NCBI RefSeq assembly: GCF_003332885.2
Contig: NZ_QOWJ01000014.1
Coordinates: 1 to 64,000, forward strand
Origin: Paracnuella aquatica
GTDB lineage: Bacteria; Bacteroidota; Bacteroidia; Chitinophagales; Chitinophagaceae
DNA: 64,000 bases
Direction: 5' to 3'
Each line of letters opens with the position of its first letter. The first letter of the stretch is position 1. Under the pieces are notes generated by a model that was not told where the DNA came from, ran no database searches, and worked only from the letters and a program-made list of their open reading frames with translations. Below, piece by piece: positions 36,348-46,464 of this stretch. The position numbers and the translations under genes were made by a program.

Positions 36348-39300
36348 CTATTCTGTTTCCTGCACATCAATCGTCAGCAGTCCATGGCTGTGCGCATGAT
36401 CGCTGCAGGTGTGCATCAGTTGGTAGGTAGGTTGTGCTGTCGACACTGGTGCACCGCTGCGCTTTTCGCCTACCATTTTCTTCACCAGGCGTTGGCGCTC
36501 TGCTGCCAGTGACTGGCGCATTTGCACATCTTTTTCGCGGTCGAAATAAATGGTACCATCAACGATGGTGTACAGCGATTTTGCATAAATGCTCAGCGGG
36601 TTATCGCTCCACAATACCACGTCGGCATCTTTGCCGACTTTAACGGAACCAACCTGCTTGTCAATGTGCATCATCCTGGCAGGATTAAGCGTTACCATTT
36701 TAAATGCATCTTCTTCGCTCATGCCGGCGTACTTCACGCTTTTCGCTGCTTCCTGGTTCAGGCGGCGTGCCATTTCTGCATCGTCAGAATTGATAGCCAC
36801 ATTTAAACCAACCCGCTGCATGATGGATGCGTTTTGCGGGATGGCATCAATCACTTCCATTTTGTAATTCCACCAGTCGGAGAAAGTAGATGCGTTGGCA
36901 CCATGCGTTTTCATTTTGTCGGCCACTTTATAGCCTTCCAAAATGTGGGTAAACGTGTTGAATTTGAAGCCGAGTTTATCAGCCACTTTCATCGCAGCAT
37001 TGATCTCGCTTTGCACATACGAGTGACATGTAATAAAACGTTGCTCGTTCATGATCTCCACAAGTGCATCGAGCTCTAGGTCGCGACGCGGCGCGACTGC
37101 GCCTTTTTTACCTTTATTCGCCTCGTAATCTTTCCATGCTTTTTCATAATCTTTTGCACGGGTAAATGCGTCGGTCAACACCTGCTCCACGCCCATACGG
37201 GTATCGGGGAAACGGTTGTTTTGCGCAGCTGGCGAACGTTTTACGTTTTCGCCCAATGCAAACTTGATGAATGGATCGGCGCCTTTAAATTTCAGGCCCT
37301 CATCATTGGCGCCCCACCGCAGTTTGATCAGTTGCGTTTGCCCACCAATAGTGTTGGCCGAACCATGCAGAATGTGCGATGTCGTAACACCGCCACTTAA
37401 CTGGCGGTAAATATTAATGTCATCCGGCGCCAGGTTATCGCCAATGCGCACCTCGGAGGTAACGCTTTGTCCGCCTTCATTTATCGAAGCTGCGGCAATA
37501 TGCGAGTGCTCGTCGATGATGCCCGGTGTAAGGTGTTTGCCGGTGCCGTCAATTACACGGGCACCAGATGCAGCGATTCCTTTTCCTACCTGCGCAATCT
37601 TGCCATTGCGCAGCAACACGTCTGTGTTTTGCAAAATGCCATCACCTTCGTTCGTCCAAACTGTAGCATTTTGAATCAGGATGGTTTCCTGTTTAGGCGC
37701 AGCACCTTCTTCCCAGCCAAATGGCTCGAATGGAAATACAACCTTGCCCAAAGTACCCGGCGTCTTGCGGCGTGCACTGTCGGATTTGGCTGCTGCATTT
37801 ACCGGCATGTTTACGGCAGTCCAGGTAAAACGGTTGCCCACACTGTCTTCACCGTACCCGCTCCAACCCTCTGCACCAACGGTACCGCTTAACCGAAAAC
37901 GTGTATCGGGGCTGCGTTCAGGCGCCACATTCAGGCGCACCGAGCGGCCATCAAAATAAAAGCGGGATGTCACTGTGTCGTTGCCCGCCACCAGCGCAGC
38001 CGATGTGCCAGATTTTACATTCAGTGTATACTCAACCGGGCCTGAAGCAGTGTTGAACACCACTTTATAAGTGCCCTTTGGTTCGGCCCAGCTTTCTTCA
38101 CGAACGCTGTGTTTTTTGCCCTGCACCCAGTTTTGATAAATAGTAGCGCCATCATTGAAAATGGGCCCCGACGAGATAAAGAAATTGGCCCATTTACCTG
38201 CATCAAGGCTGCCTACTTCGTTGTACACACCCAGCACGGTGGCAGGTGTTTTAGTCAGTGCATTTAATGCCGCGCCTTCGGTAAGTCCGTAGGCAATCGC
38301 CTTTCTTACATTCGATAAAAACTCCTTGGTGTCACGCAGATCGGAAGTAGTGAGGCAAAACGGAATACCTGCTTTTTCAAAGGCTGCCGGGTTGGTGGGC
38401 GCCAACTCCCAATGTTTCATATCCGAAACTGATACCATGCGGGCATCAGCGGGATCTTCTACATCCTGTGCCTGCGGAAATGCCAGCGGCAGAATAAATG
38501 TAGCGCTGGTAGCTTTCATTTCAGCAATGCGCTGATATTCGTTGCCGCCTGCCTTTATGATGTATTGCACACCGGCTTCGTCGCCAATGCGATCGGCACG
38601 CAATGCGTTCCATTTATCATTGGCTTCAAAAATCTGCGGCAGTTGCTGCAGCTCATTCCAAGCCACTAGGCTCAGGTTGCGGCCTTCTTTTTCGGGGTTC
38701 GCCTTGTACCATTGGGCATCCAGGTAAGTTTGGCGCAACAAGGCAATGATGCCCATCATAGAGCCGGGGTAGCTTTGGGTGGACGAGCCTTTGTTCATAG
38801 AATAATGCGCCGATGCTTTTTCTTTCAGCAGCGTCATGTTTTCCTTGTCGCTGGCCAGCGATACCAGTGCACCGGAGCCGCGGGCTATACCGTCTTTTAC
38901 GTGGGTAAGCACGGTGCCAAAGCCCGCATCTCGTAAGGCTTTCGCCTTGTTTTCATCGGTGGCAAAAACCCTTGCGGCATTTTGCTCGGGGCGTATGGCT
39001 GCGTTCCAGCTATAGGCGCCTTTTGTAGGTGACGTAAGCTGCGCCGGTGCCGAAAAATTAAAGCCTGACTGGCGCGGCGGTGGTGGCGGCGTTCCGTAAT
39101 CGCTGTAGGCATCCACAAAAGAGGGGTAAATAAATTTGCCGCTGCAGTTTACTTCCACTGCACCTTTGGGCACAGCACCACCCACACCAACGGACACAAT
39201 GCGGCCGTCGCGAACAATGAGGGTTGCATCCTTTAAAGTGGTGGTGGCGTCTTTTACCAAAGTTGCATGGGTAAAGGCATAATAGCCGCTGCGCGGATCG

Positions 39301-39395
39301 GCTACGCCGTTTTGCGGAAAGGTTGTCTGGGCGTGCAATGTGGGCAGCCAAAAAAGGACTCCACCACAGAGCATCCAGGTTCGTAGTTTTCTCAT
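36348..39395 (-). CDS. Exported double-domain amidohydrolase
   Basis: 1015 residues from the ATG at 39395 (MRKLRTWMLCGGVLFWLP, a signal peptide); an earlier frame start at 39518 overlaps the divergent gene. Two amidohydrolase-like halves. The first (to ~residue 450) has GKFIYPSFVDAYSDYG in place of the H-x-H site. The second (from ~580) is intact: HLTPGIIDEHSHIAAAS, ITCHSYVQSE, FTHILEGYK, NVAINSDDAEM and GSVKVGKDADVVLWSDNPL. The extreme C-terminus is histidine-rich (HTCSDHAHSHG). Substrate unknown; peptidic or cyclic amide compounds are typical. First gene of a two-gene operon. Confidence 0.87.
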   Translation of the reverse strand: MRKLRTWMLCGGVLFWLPTLHAQTTFPQNGVADPRSGYYAFTHATLVKDATTTLKDATLIVRDGRIVSVGVGGAVPKGAVEVNCSGKFIYPSFVDAYSDYGTPPPPPRQSGFNFSAPAQLTSPTKGAYSWNAAIRPEQNAARVFATDENKAKALRDAGFGTVLTHVKDGIARGSGALVSLASDKENMTLLKEKASAHYSMNKGSSTQSYPGSMMGIIALLRQTYLDAQWYKANPEKEGRNLSLVAWNELQQLPQIFEANDKWNALRADRIGDEAGVQYIIKAGGNEYQRIAEMKATSATFILPLAFPQAQDVEDPADARMVSVSDMKHWELAPTNPAAFEKAGIPFCLTTSDLRDTKEFLSNVRKAIAYGLTEGAALNALTKTPATVLGVYNEVGSLDAGKWANFFISSGPIFNDGATIYQNWVQGKKHSVREESWAEPKGTYKVVFNTASGPVEYTLNVKSGTSAALVAGNDTVTSRFYFDGRSVRLNVAPERSPDTRFRLSGTVGAEGWSGYGEDSVGNRFTWTAVNMPVNAAAKSDSARRKTPGTLGKVVFPFEPFGWEEGAAPKQETILIQNATVWTNEGDGILQNTDVLLRNGKIAQVGKGIAASGARVIDGTGKHLTPGIIDEHSHIAAASINEGGQSVTSEVRIGDNLAPDDINIYRQLSGGVTTSHILHGSANTIGGQTQLIKLRWGANDEGLKFKGADPFIKFALGENVKRSPAAQNNRFPDTRMGVEQVLTDAFTRAKDYEKAWKDYEANKGKKGAVAPRRDLELDALVEIMNEQRFITCHSYVQSEINAAMKVADKLGFKFNTFTHILEGYKVADKMKTHGANASTFSDWWNYKMEVIDAIPQNASIMQRVGLNVAINSDDAEMARRLNQEAAKSVKYAGMSEEDAFKMVTLNPARMMHIDKQVGSVKVGKDADVVLWSDNPLSIYAKSLYTIVDGTIYFDREKDVQMRQSLAAERQRLVKKMVGEKRSGAPVSTAQPTYQLMHTCSDHAHSHGLLTIDVQETE

Positions 39396-39468
39396 GTAAT
39401 CACTATTTGGGTTTTCTTTGCACCGCGTAGGTGCGGTTTCGATGGCTTTAAAAATAAATATAAATACT

Positions 39469-40140
39469 ATGCATATCGCTTCTTTTATCGACCATACTAT
39501 TTTAAAACCCGACACCACCAGTGCGGAAATATCAAAGCTGTGCGCCGAGGCCGTGCAGTACGGCTTTGCATCGGTTTGTGTGCCGCCTTATTTTATTGCG
39601 CAGGCAAAAAAAGAAGTGGCTGGAAGTGCTGTGAAAGTGGCTACGGTGATCGGGTTTCCGTTTGGCTACAGCCATCATTTAGCAAAAGTTGCCGAGGTGA
39701 AAGAAGCACTTGCAGCCGGTGCCAATGAACTGGATATGGTGGTGAACATTGCCGCAGTTGTGGCTGGCGACCGGGCAACGCTGGAAGCGGAAATTGCAGC
39801 CATTACCGGCGCCATTGGCAGCAGCGGTGCAGCGTTAAAACTTATCCTGGAAACAGGCATCTTGACCAACGACCAAATTGTGGCTTGCTGCGAAATTTAT
39901 CGTAAATACCCGGTGCAGTTTTTAAAAACCTCCACTGGCTATGCAGCGAAAGGCGCATCGGTGGAAGCGGTGCGATTGATGCGGCAAAACCTGCCGGAAC
40001 AAATCCAGATCAAAGCCAGCGGCGGCATCCGCGATTTCACATTTGCGCAGCAATTGATTGATGCAGGCGCTACCCGCCTGGGCTGCAGCGCCAGTGTGGC
40101 CATTGTGCAGGGTGCACCGGCCGGCGAAGGCGGCTATTAA
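39469..40140 (+). CDS. deoC: Deoxyribose-phosphate aldolase
   Basis: 223 residues from the ATG at 39469. Splits deoxyribose-5-phosphate into glyceraldehyde-3-phosphate and acetaldehyde. Family segments: SFIDHTILKPDTT at residues 5-17, VIGFPFGYS near 63, ANELDMVVNI near 86, the Schiff-base lysine in FLKTSTGYAAKGAS near residue 149, and QIKASGGIRDF near 182. Divergent from the amidohydrolase operon; 73 bases lie between the starts. Confidence 0.96.
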   Translation: MHIASFIDHTILKPDTTSAEISKLCAEAVQYGFASVCVPPYFIAQAKKEVAGSAVKVATVIGFPFGYSHHLAKVAEVKEALAAGANELDMVVNIAAVVAGDRATLEAEIAAITGAIGSSGAALKLILETGILTNDQIVACCEIYRKYPVQFLKTSTGYAAKGASVEAVRLMRQNLPEQIQIKASGGIRDFTFAQQLIDAGATRLGCSASVAIVQGAPAGEGGY

Positions 40141-40197
40141 CAGTGCCTCAACAATAATGGAACTATTTTTGGTACTGTTACCGCAACAACTGAACAC

Positions 40198-40641
40198 ATG
40201 AAGCCACTATTTTTCTTTGCATTTCTATTGATGGCGCATTTTAGCTTTGCGCAGCGCGACTCGGCCCTGTATGGCCCTACGGTGGTGGTGCACAAAGACC
40301 CGCGTATTGATATGCTGATTAAAAAACAGGCATCCATCAATACTGCCACCAAAAAAATGTATGGCCGCACCATGCGGGGCTACCGCTTGATGGTGGTGAA
40401 CACCAACAAACGTGATGAAGCCATTGCAGCAAAAACAAAAGTGTACACTGCATTTCCGGAGTTGAAAGCTTACCTCGTTTACCAGTCACCGTTTTTTCGG
40501 CTGAAGGCAGGAAACTTTCAAACAAGGGATGAGGCAGTGCGATACCAAAAATTGATGAATGCTTACTTTCCAAAAGGCGTGTTTATCATCAACGACACCA
40601 TCGAGGTAAAACCTGAAAAAGACGACGAAGAAAGCAACTAA
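40198..40641 (+). CDS. Exported SPOR-domain protein
   Basis: 147 residues with a signal peptide (MKPLFFFAFLLMAHFSFAQ). A SPOR domain occupies about residues 58-138 (GYRLMVVNTNKRDEAIAAK, AYLVYQSPFFRLKAGNFQTR). SPOR domains bind peptidoglycan strands stripped of stem peptides, so a role at the cell wall is likely. It starts 57 bases after deoC and is closed by a terminator. Confidence 0.85.
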   Translation: MKPLFFFAFLLMAHFSFAQRDSALYGPTVVVHKDPRIDMLIKKQASINTATKKMYGRTMRGYRLMVVNTNKRDEAIAAKTKVYTAFPELKAYLVYQSPFFRLKAGNFQTRDEAVRYQKLMNAYFPKGVFIINDTIEVKPEKDDEESN

Positions 40642-40660
40642 AATATTTAATATATGGAAC

Positions 40661-40693
40661 AATCCTGTGTCTTTTTGATGCAGGATTTTTTTT
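40661..40693 (+). terminator. Terminator after SPOR gene
   Basis: AATCCTG, 12-base loop, CAGGATT followed by eight T. Confidence 0.8.
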
Positions 40694-40847
40694 GCCCGCT
40701 TATTTTGAATTGGGCAATGCGGCCTTGTTGTTTGCGTTTTTGGTAATCAAAGCAGATATGTTGTTGCGTTCCAAAAAACAAAGCCTATTTGCCCACCAAC
40801 CCCGAACTTTGAATCACTTGATTATTGAACTTATTGAACCAACATAA

Positions 40848-42029
40848 ATGGAACTATCCACTATAAAAAACCTGGCGGCGCAATACGCACCGCATTTCGT
40901 TGAAGTGCGCCATCACCTGCACATGCACCCCGAACTAAGCTACCAGGAATTTGAAACGTCCAAATTTGTGCAACAAAAGTTAACCGAGTACGGCGTTCCA
41001 TTTGAGGTAAAAGCAACAACCGGTGTAGTCGGCATCATTGAAGGCCGCAACCCGCAAAGCCGCATCGTGGCACTCCGTGCCGATATGGATGCGCTGCCCA
41101 TACAAGAGGAAAACAGCATTGAATATAAAAGCACCGTGCCCGGCGTGATGCACGCCTGTGGCCACGATGTGCACACCACTTGTTTGTTGGGTGCAGCCCG
41201 CATCTTATCGGAAACAAGGGGCCAATGGGATGGCACCGTGAAGTTGATTTTTCAACCCGGTGAAGAAAAAAATCCCGGTGGTGCATCGCTGTTGATTCAG
41301 GAAGGCGTGTTGCAAAATCCTGCTCCGCAAGCCATTTATGCGCTGCATGTTAATCCGCAATTGGAAGTGGGCCTGCTTTCGTTCCGTCCGGGCATTGCCA
41401 TGGCATCAGCCGATGAAATTTACATTACAGTAAAAGGGAAGGGCGGACATGCTGCAGCCCCGCACTGGACCACCGATACCATTCTTGTGGCATCGCACCT
41501 GGTGGTGGCGCTGCAGCAGGTGGTGAGCCGCAATGCAAACCCTTTCTCGCCTTCCGTGCTTTCTATTACTTCTTTTCAAGGCGGTTATACAACCAATGTT
41601 ATTCCAACTGAAGTAAAACTGATGGGCACATTCCGTGCAATGGACGAAGCATGGCGTTTTAAAGCCCACGATATCATTAAGCGAATTACATCTGAGTTGG
41701 TACACAGCATGGGCTGCGAAGCGGATGTGCATATCGATGTGGGCTATCCTTGCGTCTACAACAACGAAGCGTTGTATCCAAAAGCCGATGCACTTGCCAA
41801 AGAATATATGGGTGCCGATAAAGTAGAGGTAACGGAAATGCGCATGGGCGCCGAAGACTTTGGCTATTACTCGCAACAAATACCCGGTTGCTTTTTCAGG
41901 TTGGGCACCGCCAACAAAGCAAAGGGAATAACTGCTGGCGTACACACCCCGGTATTTAACATTGATGAATCCGCTATTGAAACCGGTATCGGCATGATGG
42001 CCACGTTTGGCGCATTGGGCGCTGTATAG
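40848..42029 (+). CDS. M20D-family amidohydrolase / peptidase
   Basis: 393 residues. Metal-dependent hydrolase of N-acyl amino acids or similar amides. Motifs: VRHHLHMHPELSYQE near residue 20, ALRADMDALPIQEE near 80, the ligand-rich GVMHACGHDVHTTCLLG near 102, FQPGEEKNPGGASLLIQEG near 136, GKGGHAAAPH near 199 and EMRMGAEDFGYY near 329. No signal peptide, so cytoplasmic. Substrate cannot be read. Confidence 0.93.
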   Translation: MELSTIKNLAAQYAPHFVEVRHHLHMHPELSYQEFETSKFVQQKLTEYGVPFEVKATTGVVGIIEGRNPQSRIVALRADMDALPIQEENSIEYKSTVPGVMHACGHDVHTTCLLGAARILSETRGQWDGTVKLIFQPGEEKNPGGASLLIQEGVLQNPAPQAIYALHVNPQLEVGLLSFRPGIAMASADEIYITVKGKGGHAAAPHWTTDTILVASHLVVALQQVVSRNANPFSPSVLSITSFQGGYTTNVIPTEVKLMGTFRAMDEAWRFKAHDIIKRITSELVHSMGCEADVHIDVGYPCVYNNEALYPKADALAKEYMGADKVEVTEMRMGAEDFGYYSQQIPGCFFRLGTANKAKGITAGVHTPVFNIDESAIETGIGMMATFGALGAV

Positions 42030-42050
42030 GTTTTTATAATTTTTTCTACA

Positions 42051-42090
42051 TAACAAAAGAGGTGTTCTGTTCAGAACACCTCTTTTGTTA
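42051..42090. terminator. Bidirectional terminator, near-perfect palindrome
   Basis: TAACAAAAGAGGTGTTCTG followed almost directly by its reverse complement. It separates the M20 peptidase gene from the convergent ABC operon and has T-rich tails on both strands. Confidence 0.85.
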
Positions 42091-42110
42091 TGTCAAACTG
42101 TTTTTGCTCA

Positions 42111-42887
42111 TTAGCCTTTTTCCTTTTTATAAATCACGTCTAAAAAGCCGCCAATAGTAAAAATTACGAACGCAATAATGCTGTTCCATTCATGCGGTTG
42201 CAGCCAGCCTTTTACCGGCTGCGAAACATAGCGCAGCGTGAGGCCGGGCTGTGCAAAAGGCACTTTGTAAATGTGCTCCCATCCCAGGTTGGTAGCTACA
42301 ATTGCCGCAATCAACAGTGCAAGGCCAATGCCCATCGGCACAATGAAATTTTTAAAACGGAGCGACAGCCAATACTGAATGGCAGCAATGCCCATAGTTG
42401 AAATGTACATTTTGGCATTCAACTCCACTAGCTTTTGTACATCAAAACTACTTTTCAAAAATGCCAGTTGCTTATGCACCAGCGCCGAAACAATGCCGGT
42501 ACCGAGCATAAATAAATTGAAAGCAATAAAGAAAAATATGATCATCGTATGGATGATCAGCAACTTTGAAAAATAGATCTGGCCATAGCTTTGCGGCGAC
42601 GCATACACCTGCTTCCAGGTGTTGTTTTTAAATTCAATCTGCGTTACCAGCGCACAAAGCAACACCACAAACATGGGCAACAGGAAAAAGCCCACGCCCT
42701 GCCAACCCATAAAAAAATGCACATTCCAGGGCGCTTCGCCCAATTGCCTTGAAGCACCATCCGGCTTTAGAATATAAGCAATTAAATAAATGGCTGGAAT
42801 AAAACCAGCACCCAACAGGCTTAGCCAAAATGAGGCAGTGCGTTTTGTTTTAAGCAGTTCCGATCGGTAAGAGTTGGCAAAGGTCAT
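42111..42887 (-). CDS. ABC transporter permease
   Basis: 258 residues with six apparent transmembrane helices (about residues 20-40, 58-85, 108-135, 160-178, 180-200 and 232-250). ABC-2 type permease. Its ATG overlaps the stop of the ATPase gene (ATGA), so both are made together. Probably an exporter half; cargo unknown. Confidence 0.88.
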   Translation of the reverse strand: MTFANSYRSELLKTKRTASFWLSLLGAGFIPAIYLIAYILKPDGASRQLGEAPWNVHFFMGWQGVGFFLLPMFVVLLCALVTQIEFKNNTWKQVYASPQSYGQIYFSKLLIIHTMIIFFFIAFNLFMLGTGIVSALVHKQLAFLKSSFDVQKLVELNAKMYISTMGIAAIQYWLSLRFKNFIVPMGIGLALLIAAIVATNLGWEHIYKVPFAQPGLTLRYVSQPVKGWLQPHEWNSIIAFVIFTIGGFLDVIYKKEKG

Positions 42888-43795
42888 TTGGCTTCGTTTG
42901 TAAGGTCGATAAACATTTGTTCCAGGTCATTGTGGCGCTGCTCCAGGTGGTATACATCAATGCCCCCCTGCACCAGCAGCCGGTTTGCGGCGGCCACATC
43001 ACCCCGCGATGTAAAGGGCAGCAGCAAGTGACCGTTGTGGCGCTGTGGTGCAAAGGCCTGCAGCAGGTTCAGCGCTGTTTCATTATCGCTGGTTTCCAGT
43101 TGCACAAAAGCCTGCTTTTGTTTCATTGCCTGCAGGTCGCGCAGCGTGCCCTGGAACAAGAGTGCACCCTGGTGGATAATGCCCATATGCGTGGCCATTT
43201 TTTCCACTTCGGCCAAAATATGGCTCGATACGAGGATGGTTACGCCTTCTTCCCTATTGAGTTGTTGGATGAGCAGCCTCGTTTCAATAATACCATTGGG
43301 ATCGAGGCCATTCGTTGGTTCATCCAATATCAAAAACTTAGGCTGGTGCAGCAGTGCAACGCCAATGGATAAGCGCTGTTTCATGCCCAGCGAAAATTGC
43401 TTTGCTTTTTTGCTGCCCGTGTTTTCCAAACCTACTTGCTGCAGCACCTCCGCAATGCGGTTTTTGGGTACATCATAAATACGCCGGTACACTTCCAGGT
43501 TTTCCTTGGCCGTAAGATGCCCATACAGCGAAGGTTGTTCGATCAATGACCCCACCTGCCGCAGCACTGCTTCGCGGTGTTGTTTCAGGTCCTGGCCCAA
43601 AATGCTGATGCTGCCTTCCTGAACCGAGAGCAGCCCCAGCACCAGGCGCAGCGTAGTAGTTTTGCCGGCACCATTTGGACCCAAAAATCCATAGATGGCG
43701 CCTTGCGGCACCTGCAGGCTAATGTCTTTTAATACCGGCCGGTTGCCCGAAAAATGATGTGAAAGGTTATGTGTTTGTAAAACGAATGTGTCCAT
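42884..43795 (-). CDS. ABC transporter ATP-binding protein
   Basis: 303 residues from the ATG at 43795. Walker A GPNGAGKTTT near residue 40, signature FSLGMKQRL near 137, Walker B FLILDEPTNGLDP near 154. The C-terminal ~80 residues are a separate domain of the type found in ABC-2 exporters of lipids, antibiotics or peptides. The upstream stretch on the minus strand carries TTG, 20 bases, TACTTTG, which may be its promoter. Partner of the permease downstream. Confidence 0.93.
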   Translation of the reverse strand: MDTFVLQTHNLSHHFSGNRPVLKDISLQVPQGAIYGFLGPNGAGKTTTLRLVLGLLSVQEGSISILGQDLKQHREAVLRQVGSLIEQPSLYGHLTAKENLEVYRRIYDVPKNRIAEVLQQVGLENTGSKKAKQFSLGMKQRLSIGVALLHQPKFLILDEPTNGLDPNGIIETRLLIQQLNREEGVTILVSSHILAEVEKMATHMGIIHQGALLFQGTLRDLQAMKQKQAFVQLETSDNETALNLLQAFAPQRHNGHLLLPFTSRGDVAAANRLLVQGGIDVYHLEQRHNDLEQMFIDLTNEAK

Positions 43796-43983
43796 ATAGC
43801 GGTAGCTCGGTGAACCAAAGTAGTGCAGATTATTATTAAAATGCAAGTAATTGGTATGAGCGGTGTGGAAGTGTACGCAGCAACAATGAATATTATTGCA
43901 CAATAATATACGACAGCATTGAATGAGCATTTTAAATTGAAGAAAATACAAGCAATACGCTAAACATTAGTAGACCGCCCATC

Positions 43984-44016
43984 TTTGAATGCGCCTTTTC
44001 ATTTCTTCGTACCTTG
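43984..44016 (+). promoter_or_regulatory. Possible promoter of the malic enzyme-Mla unit
   Basis: TTTG (43984-43987), 22-base spacer, TACCTTG (44010-44016); spacing is one base longer than usual and the -7 box has one mismatch. The remaining bases of 43796-44109 hold no gene. Confidence 0.4.
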
Positions 44017-44109
44017 CACGCTTTATATTTAACCGCTTGCTAATTTGCTGCCCGGTCCTGTTGCATGGCACCGTCGTCATCGGAAAGGGCATTGGATCAA
44101 TAAACCTGT

Positions 44110-46458
44110 ATGCAGAAAGACTCAAGGAAAATGGATGCCCTGGATTACCATGCCAAGGGCCGCCCGGGGAAAATAGAGGTAGTGCCCACCAAAGAGGCGA
44201 AAACCCAGCGCGACCTGTCGCTGGCCTACTCGCCTGGAGTAGCAGAACCCTGCAAAGAAATTCACGCCGATAACGAACAAGTTTATAAATACACAGCCAA
44301 GGGAAACCTGGTGGCGGTGATCTCCAACGGAACAGCCGTTTTGGGTTTGGGCGATATTGGCCCGGAAGCCTCCAAGCCGGTGATGGAAGGAAAAGGTGTA
44401 CTGTTCAAAATTTTTGCCGACATCGATGTGTTCGACATCGAGATCAATGAAAAAGACCCGGAGAAATTTGTACAGATCGTAAAAGCACTGGAGCCTACTT
44501 TCGGCGGCATCAACCTCGAAGACATCAAGGCACCGGAATGTTTTTACATTGAAAAAGCACTGAAGGAACAGTGTTCCATCCCGGTGATGCACGACGACCA
44601 GCACGGCACCGCCATCATTTCATCGGCAGCCCTGCTCAACGCATTGTTGTTGCAGAAAAAAAAGATCGACAAAGTGCGGTTTGTGGTAAACGGTGCAGGC
44701 GCCGCAGCCATGGCTTGCATCCGGCTGTATGTAGCGTTGGGTGCCAAGCCTGAGAACTTTAATGTATTTGATATCAAAGGACCGCTGCACCGCGGCCGCA
44801 CCGACATTGAAGAATTTAAACTGCCTTTTGCAAACGCTTCTGCCGATGCTACGCTTACATCAGCCATGCGTGGCGCCGATGTATTTGTTGGCCTCAGTGT
44901 AAGCAATGTAGTTACCGGTGAAATGGTAAAAAGCATGGCTAAAAACCCGGTGGTTTTTGCATTGGCCAACCCCGATCCGGAAATTCCATACCTGGAAGCA
45001 AAAGCGGCACGCAATGATGTGATCATTGCAACAGGCCGAACTGATTTTCCCAACCAGGTAAACAATGTATTGGGCTTTCCGTACATTTTCCGCGGGGCGC
45101 TGGATGTACGTTCGCGACAGATCAACGAACCGATGAAACTGGCGGCGGTGCGGGCCTTGGCCGAACTGGCGCAAACTGCGGTGCCCGATATGGTAAACCT
45201 TGCTTACAACACCAAAACCATTTCGTTTGGCCCCGATTATATTATTCCCAAACCGTTGGACCCGCGCCTGCTGGCAACGGTAGCGCCGGCTGTAGCCCGT
45301 GCTGCTATGGAAAGTGGCGTAGCACTGAAACCGATCCAGGATTGGGAAGGTTATACCAATGAATTGAATCGCCGCCTTGGCCTCGACAACCAGGTGATGC
45401 GGGTGCTGGGCTCCAAAGCCCGCCGCGATCCCAAGCGGATTGTTTTTGCCGAAGCCGATAATATCAAGATCCTTAAAGCTGCGCAAATTGTGTACGATGA
45501 TGGCGTGGCCTACCCGATCTTGCTGGGTGATGTGGAGAAAATAAAACGCATTGCCGCTGCCAATAAAATCGACATTGAAGGCCTGCCCATTTTTGATCCA
45601 AAGAGTGAAGAAATGCGACCCAAACGGATGGCTTATAGCGAAGTGTTTTTCCAGAAACGCAAACGCAAAGGCATCAATATTTACGAGAGCCAAAAGGTAA
45701 TGCGCAACCGCAACCACTTCGGCGCCATGATGGTGGAAATGGGCGATGCCGATGCCATGATCTCGGGCCTGACGAAAAATTATGCGGACACCATCCGGCC
45801 AGCCATCCAGGTGATCGGCACGGAAGAAGGCGTTCGTAAAATTGCGGGCATGTACCTGATGCTCACCAAAAAAGGCCCGCTATTTTTAGCCGACACAACG
45901 GTGAACTTCAACCCCACCGCCGAAGAACTGGCAGAAATAACCCTGCTGGCAGCCCGCGAGGTGCGGCATTTCAACATCGAGCCACGAATTGCGCTGCTCT
46001 CCTATTCCAATTTTGGCTCGTCGGATGGCGCCGAGGCACGCCTAATGGCCGATGCCCGCCGGATTGTTAAGGAACGCATGCCTAACCTGATTGTAGATGG
46101 CGAGATGCAAGCATCCGTAGCGTTCAACAAAGAGCTGATGAAGGAAAACTATCCATTCAGCGAGTTGGTGGACCGTGATGTAAATACCCTCATTTTCCCC
46201 AACCTGGCTGCTGGCAACATTACGTACAACATTCTACAGGCGCTGGGTGCAGCAGATGCCATTGGCCCGATTTTGTTGGGATTAAACAAACCGGTGCATG
46301 TATTGCAACTGGGCAGTTCGGTGCGCAGCATTGTTAACATGAGTGTGATTGCCGTTGTGGATGCACAAATCAAAAACAAAACCGCTACCGACGAAGTGGT
46401 GCGCCGTTCGCCGTGGTGGAAAAGGTTGAAACGAAACAAACAAGTTACAAACCCTTAA
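44110..46458 (+). CDS. maeB: NADP-dependent malic enzyme with phosphotransacetylase-like domain
   Basis: 782 residues. N-terminal malic enzyme (residues ~1-430): [14 protein letters not shown] near 38, [19 protein letters not shown] near 82, [11 protein letters not shown] near 162, NAD(P) site [12 protein letters not shown] near 195. C-terminal phosphate acetyltransferase-like domain (~430-770), with [15 protein letters not shown]-like sequence near 550 and [14 protein letters not shown] near 698. It converts malate to pyruvate; the second domain usually has a regulatory role. A second ATG at 44131 has an AAGGAAA just before it and may be the true start. It lies 6 bases from the permease gene downstream. 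Confidence 0.93.
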   Translation: MQKDSRKMDALDYHAKGRPGKIEVVPTKEAKTQRDLSLAYSPGVAEPCKEIHADNEQVYKYTAKGNLVAVISNGTAVLGLGDIGPEASKPVMEGKGVLFKIFADIDVFDIEINEKDPEKFVQIVKALEPTFGGINLEDIKAPECFYIEKALKEQCSIPVMHDDQHGTAIISSAALLNALLLQKKKIDKVRFVVNGAGAAAMACIRLYVALGAKPENFNVFDIKGPLHRGRTDIEEFKLPFANASADATLTSAMRGADVFVGLSVSNVVTGEMVKSMAKNPVVFALANPDPEIPYLEAKAARNDVIIATGRTDFPNQVNNVLGFPYIFRGALDVRSRQINEPMKLAAVRALAELAQTAVPDMVNLAYNTKTISFGPDYIIPKPLDPRLLATVAPAVARAAMESGVALKPIQDWEGYTNELNRRLGLDNQVMRVLGSKARRDPKRIVFAEADNIKILKAAQIVYDDGVAYPILLGDVEKIKRIAAANKIDIEGLPIFDPKSEEMRPKRMAYSEVFFQKRKRKGINIYESQKVMRNRNHFGAMMVEMGDADAMISGLTKNYADTIRPAIQVIGTEEGVRKIAGMYLMLTKKGPLFLADTTVNFNPTAEELAEITLLAAREVRHFNIEPRIALLSYSNFGSSDGAEARLMADARRIVKERMPNLIVDGEMQASVAFNKELMKENYPFSELVDRDVNTLIFPNLAAGNITYNILQALGAADAIGPILLGLNKPVHVLQLGSSVRSIVNMSVIAVVDAQIKNKTATDEVVRRSPWWKRLKRNKQVTNP

Positions 46459-46464
46459 TGGCAT

